Assembly: GCF_000003605.2 (NCBI RefSeq) | Contig: NW_003139324.1 | Span: forward strand, 131,644 to 189,033 | Length of the DNA stretch: 57,390 bases | Source of the DNA: Saccoglossus kowalevskii | Taxonomy: Eukaryota > Hemichordata > Enteropneusta > Harrimaniidae | Direction: 5' to 3' | In this document: one piece after another, positions 25,116-37,599 of the stretch | How the letters are laid out: each line of letters opens with the position of its first letter | How positions within the stretch are numbered: the first letter of the stretch is position 1 | Translations under genes and position numbers: made by a program | The notes under the pieces: generated by a model | What the model was told of the DNA's origin: nothing | The model's database searches: none | Seen by the model: the letters and a program-made list of their open reading frames with translations, nothing else

Positions 25116-27912
25116 TTTTTGGCCATATTACTACTACACGTGTTTTGATGTAATATTAAATACAATAAAAACCCTAAAATCAATACATATGTGATGGTGT
25201 ATAAACCTACACTAGTATAACCCTTATGCTATCAAGTTAATGTATTTGGCACGCTTTAAAAGCACCAACGACTTATTGACACATCAAAATATTTACACCA
25301 AATAGAAATTCGGCAATAGTATAGTGCACACTGTAGCTTTATGGTTTTCACAAATCACATTTAATATTTACCAACCATACCATGTGAATGTCACAATCAG
25401 CACTACAAACAAAAGTAGGATACAGCAACAAAATTCACTCAAAATTGATATGGGAAAGAAGGTTAAAAACACGTGTACGATCAATATAAATTATTACTCA
25501 TCTATACATGGGAAGTTTATGTTTTTTCCAGAGAGGGTTAATTAATTCACAAATGGGACCCATTCATCGATGAACATTGTTTTATTTGATTATTTTTCAT
25601 TGTACACAATACATTCCTATTTTCATTGAATAAATGTATGTTTTACTGTTAATGTATAATGTTATTATGTATATTAATTATACATCTGTCACCGTAACGC
25701 CATAAGTTACAGCATGCCGAAATTTTAAGGGGTATTTTTATCCTACCATATTAGGAAATGTGAATTCTAAATACGGATTGATTACGCGCGTAAGCGTCCT
25801 CTTATAAGAAAAACAAACATGGTTGCCACCAGGGTTTGACCCCCACACAAAGAAGTTCGCTGATTCTGTTCTAAACTTGTTGGATTTCGGCATTTCCATG
25901 GTGTATCATTGGGGGGGGGAGGTGTATAATAATCGGGTTACTACGAGGATACCGCAAAGTATGCTCTTATAATATAATGTGACAGACAATATTAAAGTGG
26001 GAAAATAATCAACAGAATGACTTCCCACTAATGTTTTATTTAGTGTGATAGTTATGAGAATGTGTGTCAATATAAAGAATAAAACGAGTAACATTAGTGC
26101 AGTGTTCAAGGTTTGTGGTGGCCGTCACAAGGATGTTGAGTGTTAAGGTAGCGAGACTATTATTTGTGTTGACAATTACGATTTTCACATTTATTTATTA
26201 ATTGATGAAATGCACTATAAACTTTCATATGATAAATTCAACATACCATAGAATGTCATGTAAGTTGGTTATTAAAATGTAGATTTTCTGAAGGTAAGCA
26301 AGGCAGCCTCCATAGTGTTTTGCAAAATCAACAAAACAGGTTTAATCTGTGTGCCTATAAGATAGACTCAAGACAAAGCAATGTTAGGATATGTTATCAG
26401 TAGCTATCTGACACACAATGAGTGTTTCCAAACATTTGAGTGGTTTGTCTCCGCCCCTGTTTATTTTACAGATTAGTCATTTGCATATGAATGTGTCAGA
26501 CACAAGGTCACACAGCCACTCAAAAAAATCTCTGATTTTGGTGTTTTCATCTGCCGATTTTATCGAATTATAGCTATCCTATTCCTTTATTTTTTGGTTT
26601 CCAATAGCCTTACACATTTGGATGCCCCTACACATGTTAAAACAGACCTTGATGGGAAAACAAATTGCTTGTGCAGATAAACAAGCTTGAAAATCATTGC
26701 TGTGACTTCATGGACATTTTCTAGGAATTTATGTTTTTCAAAATACAAGGTCTTCAACAAAAAATAACGTATACTTATTGTCGTCAGATTAACACCAAAT
26801 TTTCACAGCTTTGAGGTGACAATGAGAGGAACTTGAATGTGTCCAGACAAACTATTTCATGGATTATTTACCAACGTGTTGTGATTTGAGTTTGGGGCAA
26901 TGCGACTAAAACAGAAATTAAAATTCAGCACACCACTTTTTAAAAAGCGTTGCTTGAATAAAACTGACCAGACACATTCAATTTACCAGACTATTAAACA
27001 ACTAGGAAAAGTGAAAAAAAAACTTCTTATCACCATCATAATTGCGTAATTATTTTTTTCACAAAAAAAGTATTTTTTCACCTTTGATTGAGTAACGCGT
27101 TGTAGAATGCAGATACGGGCATGTAAAACACATTTTTGAAAAGCTTGAAGTCTGTGGTAACTTTATTCATACACTATGCTTTTTGGGGGTATGCATGCGT
27201 AATTGATTTAACATGTCTTGCGCACTGACAAAAATGAGGAATTTGATAAGAAATATTAAACCACATGGTAATGTCAAGATTGCAGCTAGATGGCTGAACA
27301 CCCGAGCAGTTATATATGGGAAAACGGGACAAGAAGTACCGGTTTGAGTTATTCAATGGTTTTTTACCTGAATGAAACCACAACATTTCGAGTATTTTTT
27401 TCGCAGTTATTCGAAATAGTTTACATTTCACGTAATAACAGAGCTAATAAAAATACTTAAAAGTCATTAAATGTCAGGTATATATAACGTAAATAAGTAA
27501 ATGTCAAGATCGCTAAGCAATTAAAAAATTCATTTCAAAAGTGAATCACATAAAAAAAAATCATTTAGCTATTCCTTTTCGTTGATACAGGCAACAGTAT
27601 CCTTGAAGTGAGCAAGTCAAACGACAGTATCTGTATCCATTCGTTACCCTCGCTTTGACACGAAACTTGAACATTGCAATGCATCGATCTGTGGCAAGTA
27701 TTTTAGCTTTTTAACACAGCATCACAGCTTTAAAAGTACCGTAGTGATAAGATAACATAGAAGGTGTGGCGTCGTTGCCCTTGACTACCTCCTTAGTAGC
27801 CATAATATGTATTCTGAGTGCGGGATAGTGTCTTGATCAAGCAAATTGTGAATAATAACGGTATTAATTGTCTCAAACAGTAGTGTAATGCTTGAACATT
27901 CAACAAAGACGT
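25116..27912. other. no gene seen
   Basis: AT-rich intergenic DNA with only short, motif-free ORFs (for example 25906-26109 and 27174-27431 minus). A G-run occurs at 25911-25919. Confidence 0.4.
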
Positions 27913-27921
27913 AGACTAGGT
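27913..27921. repeat. left target-site duplication AGACTAGGT
   Basis: Identical to 28534-28542 on the same strand. Together they bracket the 612-bp inverted-end element exactly. Confidence 0.85.
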
Positions 27922-28533
27922 TTGACTGGCAAAGTCGGGACTTCTTTTTTGTTTTACAAAAAAATATAATTAATTGTCAATTTAGCCTTTTTAACATGAT
28001 CGCAAAAACTAGCGTGACTGCGAAGGAATCCCGACTGGACGCATCTGAAGGCGACCCCCTGCGTTGGAGTGAAAACCGGAGCGGAATCACTCCAATGATT
28101 ATGCTAATTAAAAGATGTTGACTAGCATTGACAACGAAGTGCAGCTGTATGCGTCATTTCTTATCTATGTTAATGTGCGTGACCTTTCACTTCTGAGGTC
28201 CCGGCGATTGTGAAAGACTACTTATATATATTGGACATTTAAATCGACTTGTTTTCAGTAAACATGGATGAAAGTATTACCGTTGCGCTTAAAAAAGTTA
28301 AAGTATCCATCTCTGCGATCGAATCGAATCAATCTCGTTTACTTTCACACATCCACTCATGAATAATCAATGGAATCGTGAATAATTAATATCAGTCAAA
28401 TGCCCGCAGATGCGTCCAGTCGGGATTTCTTTAGCGATCAGGTTAGTTTTCGCGCACACGCTAAAAAGACTAAAACAACAATTAATTATTTCTTTTTGTC
28501 AAGCAAAAAAGAAGTCCCAACTTTGCCAATCTA
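27922..28533. mobile_element. 612-bp MULE-like non-autonomous DNA transposon with 9-bp TSD
   Basis: Left arm 27922-28047 and right arm 28407-28533 are inverted copies of about 126 bp (outer ends TTGACTGGCAAAGTCGGGAC and, inverted, TAGATTGGCAAAGTTGGGAC; inner ends GACTGGACGCATCTG, identical). The perfect 9-bp direct repeat AGACTAGGT flanks it at 27913-27921 and 28534-28542. Long inverted ends plus a 9-bp target duplication fit the Mutator (MULE) superfamily. The 359-bp interior is too short for a transposase but contains a TATA box (tatatata, 28223-28230) and an ATG in good context (aaacATGG, 28264) opening 32 codons to a TGA at 28362. This could be the promoter and first codons of the parent transposase gene. 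Confidence 0.85.
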
Positions 28534-28542
28534 AGACTAGGT
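28534..28542. repeat. right target-site duplication AGACTAGGT
   Basis: The same nine bases as 27913-27921, on the same strand, immediately outside the right inverted end. Confidence 0.85.
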
Positions 28543-30570
28543 CTGTCTCGATGCAAAACGGTCATTTGTTTGTCTGCTGACTTTCTATTTTAAGTAAGAA
28601 TCCGTCATGAAAGATACGTCAATGTTTTGGTTAGGGTTAATAAGTCTCTGAAGTTAGACTTGTCATTGGGTTGAAGAGACAGAATTACTCACCTGATAGT
28701 AATGGGTTGCGTGGTGTCATTAAACATTTTCTTGATTTGGATCAGGAATTGTTTGCAACCTTCTGTTTCAAATTTATCCTGCTGAACTATCGTATGTATG
28801 TCTTTATCATTATCAGTTGGGAACGCAAAGTACATCAGTAAGGTAGATTTACTTAAAAGAGTATTGGCAGGTTCCTCTGACTAATAAAGCCGAATAAATC
28901 CCAGCCTTTGTTATGTCTGATGGTTTGTTTCATTGAAAGGTTCTTCCATTAGGTATAATAACAATTTTATTCGACACGAAGATCTACTATGGTTGTAAAA
29001 CAAAAACAGAATTAATACATTAGGTATGAAAAACGCCCAGCAACTTTCCAGCGCCAAGTGGATAGTGAAACAAGGTTGTGTGATGATATGGTTATCTATA
29101 GCGAAAATTGGGATTTTTTTTTAGTGAAAACCCATTTTGGCTTCTCTAAATTTTAGCAAGCCTTTTAAGTTAGCTATTGATGCTAGTGATTGATTGTATC
29201 AATATTGTTTAAGAATAGTAAAGTATGACTAGCATATCTATAAAGAGTATTGAATGTACCTGCTCTCTTGCCGTGTGTGTAGTGAGTAGTCCCGTAACCT
29301 TCACTTTTGTAAGGACGAGTGATAATGCTGTAGACGAGAACCCTACCAAGGTTAAATCGAAATAAACCATAGTTTCATGCAATACATTTATGGCGTCGTA
29401 CGTGCAAGATTGTGTATTCGTTTTTCTAAGCATATAATTGCATTAGACTACACTGGTGTAATATATCCATGTATTAGACAATATCAATGATTTGGGTGTT
29501 TGCGGTTAATGTTTAACCTACCACATACGTCGCGATGTGTTTTTAAACTGAACCTCTATTACAAACATGTGGGCGAAACATTTTGAATCAACTCCATCAC
29601 GAATGGCACATATACGACTAAAGTGTTAAATCATGTTACCGAAATCCACAAAAAGCTCCTTGTGTGTCCTCTGTGGAAATTATTGGGAATAATAAAAACC
29701 TGCCGCTAAAGAAATCTAGTAGTCTAAATGTGCTGAACATTCCACAGAACTCTGTATTCTACTCTTAAAATAAATCATTCGCCAGAATAATGGTCTTGGT
29801 AGAAGTGTATTTGTGTGATTTCTTGACGCATCCAAGATTTTCAACAAAGTGAACCAAATGGATATCGTATGTCGTCTTCTGAATTGGCAACCAATTGTAC
29901 TGTGTTAGATGGGAAACTAATATTTTAATGTTTCCAATGCAGTTCGATAGGAAGGGGTAATGTCTCCAGGACTGTTTAGTATTTATATGAATAATTTCAA
30001 AGGAACAGCATGCCATGTGGTATACTTATTGGTTATAAAGTTATAAACACTTTGAGCCACACAGATATGTGTATAATTGCGCCCTCTATTTAAGGTTTGT
30101 GCAAAATTGGACATATCTGTGTTATACGCTGATGAGCATGGCATTATCTAACTCAAAATAAACCTAAATCTATGTATGTCTATGGTCGCAATTACATGAA
30201 CAAATGTCCATAATTGTATTTATATAATGTTAACTTTGTTGCTTGGACATAAACTTGTGACTCATGAAGAAAATGCCGACATTGATTGTCAGAAACATTT
30301 GTTCTGTGTGTAGACAAACATCATACTACGTAAATTTAGAAATGCAGCAGTGAAGACTAAATTTTGTTATTTAAACAAACACGAGCCTGTTTTGTTGACT
30401 AACTGTTAATCAGCTGTTAATGTACCTTCGAAGAGTAATAATACCAATTTTCCAATTTGAGGGTATGCGCGTGGCTGTAGCGTGAGCATTGTTTTTGAAA
30501 ACTATACTTGTTTGTCTATCGTCTAGTGTCGTAATTATGAGATCTACACGCTTTTCATTGCAGTGAACTT
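28543..30570. other. no gene seen
   Basis: AT-rich intergenic DNA. The short minus ORFs at 29209-29433 and 29765-30016 have no motif or splice support. Confidence 0.4.
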
Positions 30571-31160
30571 TTTTAGCTCCGTTGTTGACTTTGATCGTCC
30601 GTGTCAGTGTTTTACTTTTTCGACTTCTTCTTGAAATCTACAAGCCTGAATGCTTTGATACTTGGTGTATATGTACCTTGGGTAGACCTCTCTTAGGTTT
30701 GTTCATTTCATGTTGATATCTTCAATTCTCTAATTGTGGTGAATATTTTTGTCAATTTTGGTAAAAAGTGATATTTTCGACTTCTTGTTAAAAACCACAA
30801 GTCCAATTGCTTTGAAATTATTACATATTGGTACTACATGTGGGTCCTTTAGATTTGTTCATTTCATATCTTCAATTCTCTAATTCTGATGATGAAAATT
30901 GATATTTTCGACTTCTTGTTAAAAACCAAAAATCGAATTGCTTTGATATTACATATATAGGTACTACATGTGGATCTCTCTCAGATTTGTTTATTTTGTG
31001 ATATCTTTAATTCTCTAATTTGAGTGAATAATTTGGTGAAAAGTGATATTTTCGAATTCTTGTTGAAAACAGCAAGTCCGATTACTTTGATACTATACAT
31101 ATTGTTATCTTCAGATCTTTAATTGAAATGTGCATTGCTAATAGCGGAGCTATCTCAATC
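30571..31160. repeat. dispersed repeat with TAGCTCCG inverted ends and internal ~125-bp tandem units
   Basis: It begins ttagctccgttg and ends with the inverse, agcggagcta. Inside, a unit with the text gatattttcgacttcttgtt, aagtccaattgctttga and ttcaattctctaatt recurs about four times (near 30610, 30773, 30900 and 31045). This looks like a foldback-type element with amplified interior units. Confidence 0.65.
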
Positions 31161-32980
31161 GATAGGCTGCTTGTTTATACTAGTAGAATATCTGTGTAAG
31201 CATACAAAGTCTTTACAATTGTATAGCGCCACCATTGGCGGCTGTCCCTAGTTTGCGTCCAGCAATTGTGAAAGCATGGCAAGTGGTCATTGTCTCTGCA
31301 ACTACGATAAATGAATAATGACAACTCATCTGTCTCATTAACAGGTTTAATAATTGTAATGAACAAATCTGTAGCCTTCGTCTTGGTACTGATCTTAATG
31401 TCTATCATGTTGAGTTCATCAACACTGTCAGGACGCCATTACATTCAAAAACTCCATAAAAGAGGATACTGGCAGATCCCCAAACAGTCCAATGCAAGAG
31501 GTCTAAATCTGAAAGAGAATGCTGGTAACATAATTTGTTAAGCATTGTCATCATAAATTAAATTTCCATTCTAAAATATAATTGATTTTATAATATTGTT
31601 AGGATTTAACTACAATGCCATGCACTTTGGGGCTGTAACATTGGGATTATGATAACCATGATGTACAGAAATGTAGAGTTCATTTAAACATCCTTAATAT
31701 AATAACCGGATGTAGGTATTGTATATACCTAGTTCATAAAATGTGATTAAGCATATGGTTTGATGTATATACAATCCGGTTTCATATTGAACAAGTAGAG
31801 AGTATTTATACATGTATTGTAATAAAAGCATGATAGATAGTCACGTGGTGGGGACATATCAGGTACTTTCATACCATCTGTGATTAATGTGTAATGATTA
31901 TGAAGAAATGTGTGCTGATCTTTTGTATCAGATACTTGCATTGTACACGTACATAACAGATTAGAGAGTATGTTTGCTATGCTGACATAAATAGTTTACA
32001 TTATTCTAAATTTCACTTATTTTCGTACACTCAGATACTGGATTCTCAGCTGCCTGATAACATACTCTGGATGATGTATATATGTCACTTTTGTAACCAG
32101 AATATAAAATCAGTACATTACAATGTGGAGTGTTTCTTTGTGCTGACTCAAATATATGAAAATATACATAATCTCTCTGACTTGTGAATATTTGTTCCAT
32201 GACTGTATGATTGTCATGTGGTATAAAGTCAAACATTTTGATATCAGAAATATTGTCAATCTTTGAGAAACACAATTATTAATATAAAATACAACACAGC
32301 CAAAGAAGCAAAATAACGAAATTTTAAATTGACTAAGTGTAAAATATTCATTTACTTTAGCTCGCCAGTGTTGGATTTTTGTATCACGAAATCTTTTTCT
32401 AAATGCAATCATTGTTCTGGCAAACCCATGCATAATCAATTCCTCTGGAAAAGACTTCATATTTCTTGCCTAACAATTTTTATCTCGTCCAGATTCCTGG
32501 TGCCCATAAGTATAACATGTGAAGCTTATACGGTTGTGAGGCAAGGACAAAAGTCCGAGCTAGTAAATTATAATTTTTTCCTGATCTACAAGTGTAGAGT
32601 ATAGCGCCCAAGTTAATCTCTAACTGCTAGTATTGAAGCATTATTTTGTGCCTTCAGAATAAAATGACAGAAATCAAAATCATTGCATTCGCGAAAACCC
32701 CATTACTTAACTCTATTACGTAAGTATTGGGAGAAGTTTAGTATCAAAAAGTAGTACATGTACATGACAGAACACAGCTCAGTTAAAGGAGGTCACGAGT
32801 CTGCGCATGTGCGACATATGTGTTGATAAACATTGATTTTCCCACCATCCAATGCGCTTTTCTACTGGAAATCACGAATGAGGTTTTACCTGGGCACGCC
32901 TTGCACTAATTACCGCCGATGACTCCTTCGATACCTTCCAATCACATAAAGAATACCTAATTAAAGCTCGGCAACGTCTC
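31161..32980. other. no gene seen
   Basis: Short ORFs on both strands (for example 32110-32460 minus) overlap each other and lack motifs. A plus ORF at 31311-31541 has a hydrophobic stretch (MNKSVAFVLVLILMSIM) followed by polar residues and could suggest a small secreted peptide, but it lacks other support. Confidence 0.35.
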
Positions 32981-33220
32981 AGTTTGTACTCGTTGATCTG
33001 CGCAACAGTCAAAGTCGCCGTCTTTGTTTATATGAGACCCATATATCTCGCGCATGCGTGGCGCGACGACTACCGCCTTTTAATAAGTAAATATATTATT
33101 AAGATTCCACCGCGAAATATTACAAAGGGCGTGGTGGCGCGGTGTGCATGCGTGAGATATGGGGTCCCATATTAACAAAGATGGCGACTTTGATTATTGT
33201 GCAGATCAGCGCGTACAAAA
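32981..33220. mobile_element. ~240-bp foldback miniature element with CGCATGCG motifs
   Basis: Arms 32981-33082 and 33120-33220 are inverted copies (about 78% by eye; shared blocks include TTTGTAC, GATCTG, GTCAAAGTCGCC, TCTTTGTT and GCATGCG) around a loop of about 38 bp. A partial third copy lies at about 33390-33440 (cgcacatgcgtaggacgacg). This is consistent with a MITE or foldback element; no target duplication is identified. Confidence 0.7.
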
Positions 33221-33653
33221 ATGTGGCTATGCCAACGTTTAACCACAATTCCTCCATCAGAAGGTGGGACCGTGGTTTAACTAGATAATGTTTCGGATGA
33301 GTGAAACGCGCTGAAAGCGGCCAGATCAACACTATTATTCATGCTTGACAGTAAAGGAGTGCACACGGTTATAAGAAATCATTGTTTTCCGACCCAAATC
33401 CCGCACATGCGTAGGACGACGACCACCCTCTTTAACGTTCACAATTAATCAAACAATTAACTGAATCATTTTCTCGCGTGACTTTAATCTAAGTCTACTT
33501 GCAGTCAGAAATAATAATGAGAAAAGAATGTTTTCATTTTTTCCCAAACTGTTGAACATTTCAAAATTTCAAAAGCCTTTATATTTTCTAAAAATAATAT
33601 TTATACAATATTTTAATATATTGAAAATTGCAGTCGCCCCTTTTAGTTGATTA

Positions 33654-35597
33654 TTATAGAAATCCGTTGTCTTTTACTATTTGTCTGTAAGTCTTGACGG
33701 AAGTCTTGGGCGTTCTTGGTCTTGAAGGATCAGTGAAATCTACATGATATAGACCGAATTTACTGGAATATCCATCGCACCATTCAAAATTGTCCGTTAG
33801 TGACCAAGTCATGTATCCTCGAATATCAACATCGTCCATGATATATGCTAAAAAACAAATAGTTAGCAAGAAACAAAAAATGTGCAGCATATACTAAACA
33901 AAATAATAACTTAATCATTCACAAAAATGATTTTCCACTCGGACCAACACTTCTTCTTTGTGCGTGCATTTATTATTAATTTCGACAGAAATACAAAACG
34001 TTTGCTAAATGGTATGCAAACCAGTTGATTAATAAACACAGGTTTCAACCCTAAACTAACCAGATTTTCGGCTTATACCCTCGACCTAGTGTCGTTGGAA
34101 TTTGAAGAATATTTCTGTGAGATATCAGTGGAACAGCTACAAATTGGCTAATTTTATTATAGGAATTAGTAAATGTATATGCATGGACAATACTACTAGA
34201 TTACCCCCCCCCCCCCCCCGATAGATGCGTGTTTCGGGTTACCAGCCAAAATCATAGCCACTCAATTATTTCAATTATTTACCTTTTAGGAGTTCGTTAA
34301 TATGACTTCTGATATACTTGCTTCTGCATATATCGTCCAGATTCGGATAACCTTCGCTCTCCAGATTCGGATCGGAGAAGCCGTTTTCGGTGATGTATAT
34401 CGGCGGGTTGTTGTACTTGTTTTTCACCCAGCGGAGGAGTTCTCTAAATCCCCAAGGTACTGGTCTCAGCCACGTTGAACCACTCGTGGGCCAATCGTCA
34501 TCGTATGTGCAATGCAAATCCTGGTCGGCGTCTAAACTGGCGGGGTACGTGGGCGACGCGAGATGGCGTACACGTTTTGTTGTGTAGTAATTCAACCCAA
34601 GAAAATCCATCGTACCTAGTATCAGCGATTTCTCCTCTTCATTAAAATCTGGTAACCTAGACGACGTCAGTCCCTGTTCACGACTCTTCATCATGACCTG
34701 CTGTTTCATAGCCTCTGGATAATCACCGCTGCCAAATATTGGGTTCGCGAACCATCCAAACATGAACATTATGAATCGTTCAGTAGCATCAACATCCTCT
34801 TTACTGTTGGAATATGGTATTGCCCAATTACAAACTAAGCAAATGCCAACCATCCCTTTCTGGGAGGCCCTGTACTTATTATCGTATGTCCTCCAGGCTG
34901 TACCATGGGATAGTAACACGTTGTGGGCAACTCGATATACGCTCGTACCTTGGTGCTTTAACCCTGGCGCTAGGCAACCAGTTTCGTAACCTTCTTTGAT
35001 AAACTCTGAGGGTTCGTTGAACGTAATCCATAGCTTTACCTTATCTCCGAATTCTCGGAAACATACATCGGCATATTGATTGAAATATACAACAATCATG
35101 TCGTTTTCCCATCCGCCTATATCCTGCAGTGCCTGTGGAAGATCCCAGTGGTACAGAGTAACCATAGGTTTAATGTTGGCTTCCAACAATGCATCGATTA
35201 ATTCCCGATAGTAATCAATACCAGCTTGGTTGATTGTCTTGGAGGTACCGTCTGGCAGAATACGCGGCCATGATATGGAGAAACGGTAGTGTGTCAACCC
35301 AAGTTGTTTCATGAGTTCTACGTCTTGGTATATTTTATGGTAACTATCGCAAGCAATATCCCCATTATGGTTGCCATAGATATTGCCTTCATGGTGGGAG
35401 AACGTATCCCAAATACTGGCACCTTTGCCATCCTCGTCCCAGGCCCCTTCTATTTGATAAGCTGCTGTGGCTGCTCCCCATGCAAAGCCCTGCTGGAATG
35501 TTCCCGTCATAGCTCGATCTCTGTCGGGGTTCTGGAATTCTTTGTATACAAACTCCGATTCAGGTAACTTTGTTTGAGAACTAGGCCGACACGACAT
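33654..35597 (-). CDS. GH1 gene A: lactase-phlorizin hydrolase/LCTL-like beta-glycosidase
   Basis: A two-exon gene of 502 residues. Exon 1 (35597-34283) encodes residues 1-438. A phase-1 intron follows (donor CTAAAAG|gtaaat). Exon 2 (33847-33654, acceptor tttgttttttag) encodes the last 64 residues to TAA. GH1 enzymes are retaining (beta/alpha)8-barrel glycosidases. Visible motifs are [15 protein letters not shown] (glycone Gln48), [10 protein letters not shown] (His150), ITFNEP (acid/base Glu195), YITENG (nucleophile Glu404) and WSLTDNFEW (Trp453, Glu460). All catalytic residues are present, so an active beta-glucosidase/beta-galactosidase-type enzyme is inferred; substrate unknown. No signal peptide follows the chosen Met, suggesting a cytosolic enzyme unless an upstream exon is missed; an in-frame phase-2 acceptor (cgttattgtcag) just 5' of the Met leaves that open. 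The first ~540 bp nearly match gene B. Confidence 0.93.
34284..35030 (-). other. diverged half of gene A exon 1
   Basis: From the ITFNEP motif onward gene A differs strongly from gene B in amino acids and bases, unlike the preceding ~540 bp. Only the family motifs ([19 protein letters not shown], DFLGxNYY) are shared. This marks one edge of the inferred conversion tract. Confidence 0.7.
35015..35552 (-). repeat. gene A copy of a near-identical 538-bp inverted tract shared with gene B
   Basis: It covers codons from FVYKEFQ to ITFNEP. By eye about 14-16 differences from 39219-39756, roughly 97% identity including third positions, with abrupt loss of identity at both edges. The partner is in opposite orientation about 3.7 kb away. 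Confidence 0.85.
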
Positions 35598-35785
35598 TCT
35601 GGAAGGCGTGCTGACAATAACGTAGTAACAGGGATTTACGTGTTCCTGAACACAGGAGAAAATGTTGAAGTTGCATTACTGGAGTAATTAATTAATACAT
35701 ATAGAATGGCTTTTGAAATGGGAATTTAAATCAAACACAGACGTATCAAGCGAACTTGAGTGATACCGGATAAGGGAACACAAAA

Positions 35786-36183
35786 CTAGTGCACCACTGC
35801 ATGTTTATTGAGGGTCGACAGGAGGTATTTTCGTAAGCTGTAATCAATTGTTTTTATTTTCGTAATAATGTAATTTAAATAAATAAAACACGTAAATTCG
35901 TAGACAGTGGCAAGTCAAATGTAATAGGCCATTTTATTCGTCCGTAATTTGTACAAAGATCGTATTTTTTGTGAGCGCATAAAGCATTTTCCACATTAAA
36001 TGTCGCAATTCGTATGCAATTTCCAATTTTGATTCTCAAACACAAATTATCAAATATATTATAAAAATGTAAAATGTAATTAGAAATTTGCTTTATATGT
36101 AAAGTGTAAAAATCTATTTTTTTTTTTACTGTAAATGGAACTTTCATTTTATTTCCTATAAAAAACGTAAAATGCTTTTTTAT
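35786..36183 (-). repeat. ~370-bp dispersed repeat, copy 1 (upstream of gene A)
   Basis: Read on the minus strand it matches 40851-41222 at roughly 80% by eye. It shares blocks such as aggaaataaaatgaaagtt, gagaatcaaaattggaaatt, gtctacgaatttacg and acagcttacgaaaatacc. It lies 5' of gene A in the same sense as the gene. Confidence 0.75.
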
Positions 36184-36299
36184 TACCTAGTATCAAAGAT
36201 TAATATACGCTTTCTAATTATTATCGTAGGGTCCTGTTAAATTATTCGACGGAGCAAAAGGGTAAAAAAATGAACAGGCAATTCGATACAGACTAAAAA

Positions 36300-37060
36300 T
36301 AAACATTGATCATTTTTCACAATTCGCCTTAGAGGGCGTGTCGTGACCCCGATTACGTAGTATTAAAAGTTCACGTGGACTAAACAACCCGGAATTCACT
36401 TCACATACGTGACGCACCATAATCATTCACGAGGTAGGTCACGAGCCAGTAATATGTAGTATTTCGTAGGTTAATAATCAAATGCCAGATGTACCACAAA
36501 TGGTGTATTTTAAACTCTGTTTCCTCTGGCGCATCGAAGGTCATGCCTCGGAGGCGTTACACCCGGAAGTAGTAGTCGCTGCCACTGTACCGGGCAGCGA
36601 TTGTACAGTTAGGGGAATGACTGAGTATTTGGGGCGAAGATAAGCTAAGGAATGATGAACGAAGACCGATACTTTCAGCGCAACAAAAGCATTTTATTTT
36701 TATAAATATTTATACACGGCCGTTAAATCAAATCAACGAGCACAGTGCGAAACAATATCGTCTGAAAACGTTCCAGAGTTATTTAATAGAAACCTCTCGT
36801 TTCAGTTTGGATTGTGAAATTATATAAATATTTATAAAGATGAAACGAATGCCTTTGTTTCGCTGAAAGTAGCAGTGAAATGTACGAATATACATACCCA
36901 CTTCTGTGTAGTACACAGTAGAACTGGCCTCTGATGCGCATGCTCAGTATAAATCTCTGACAACTAATAACACAGGGAGCCCAGGAACTATAATCAACTG
37001 TAGTACGCAGTCTCTATGAGCGAGGGAGGGGGGTATCGGCAAGGGCTCCAGCCAGCTCAC
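36300..37060. other. intergenic sequence between divergent genes A and B, no gene seen
   Basis: No coding character. It may hold gene A upstream regulation. Several CG dinucleotides and an AGAGGGCG core (36333) are present, but no defined promoter. Confidence 0.35.
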
Positions 37061-37076
37061 ATTTTTTAAACCCGAA

Positions 37077-37145
37077 AAGACTGGTTACGAACCAGTTGAG
37101 CAAGGCTAACCGAGTCATGACCTCGAAGTGGTCGTAACCAGTCTT
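37077..37145. repeat. perfect 14-bp inverted repeat with nested hairpin
   Basis: AAGACTGGTTACGA (37077-37090) and its exact inverse TCGTAACCAGTCTT (37132-37145) enclose 41 bp. The left arm also starts its own hairpin, ACTGGTT-ACG-AACCAGT. It may be the remains of a small foldback element or a structured site. Confidence 0.7.
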
Positions 37146-37599
37146 GTGATTGGTTGTTGACAAAATGCTGAACAGGCCACGCCTCAAACTGTGCCGTGCG
37201 TTCGGGCAAACCGTTAGGAATTCCTAAATGTGCTAATACCTGCTACTCATGGGGCCTAGCTCTGACAGTACGATGGTCAAACTAAAGAGCGTATGTTGTT
37301 GGTTTCACTGCCAATGGTTCCAAACCATCCTCTCTGTCCCGTGGCTGCCATACCAGCAGCCCTCCTTGGTACCGGGCCCCTGGCCCCCTAAGAACCCATC
37401 TTTCTGCTAACTCTCTCCCCATGCAGTCTTGTTTTCTTACTAACACCTCCAGTGTCGACATGGAAATAAAGCACCACAGGCGTTAAGATTGCCGAAAAGA
37501 GTGGTTTTGCGAGCACCACGAAGCGATGTTTCACGCTTGAGTGTCATTTGCATACTGAAAATTGGCGGCCATCTTTCCTTTCCGGACCCCGTTTCTGGG

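Noticed and set aside
31311-31541. Small secreted-peptide candidate (MNKSVAFVLVLILMSIM)
   Set aside because: The hydrophobic stretch is suggestive, but it lacks cysteines or dibasic-site order, neighbours, or a convincing upstream context; kept only as a note.
33120-33332. Minus ORF in the foldback element
   Set aside because: It lies within inverted repeat arms and its peptide mirrors the other arm's antisense ORF (32984-33175).
35289-35567. ORFs antisense to genes A-D (for example [15 protein letters not shown])
   Set aside because: The same antisense peptide appears opposite both A and B because the sense sequence is conserved; no independent support.
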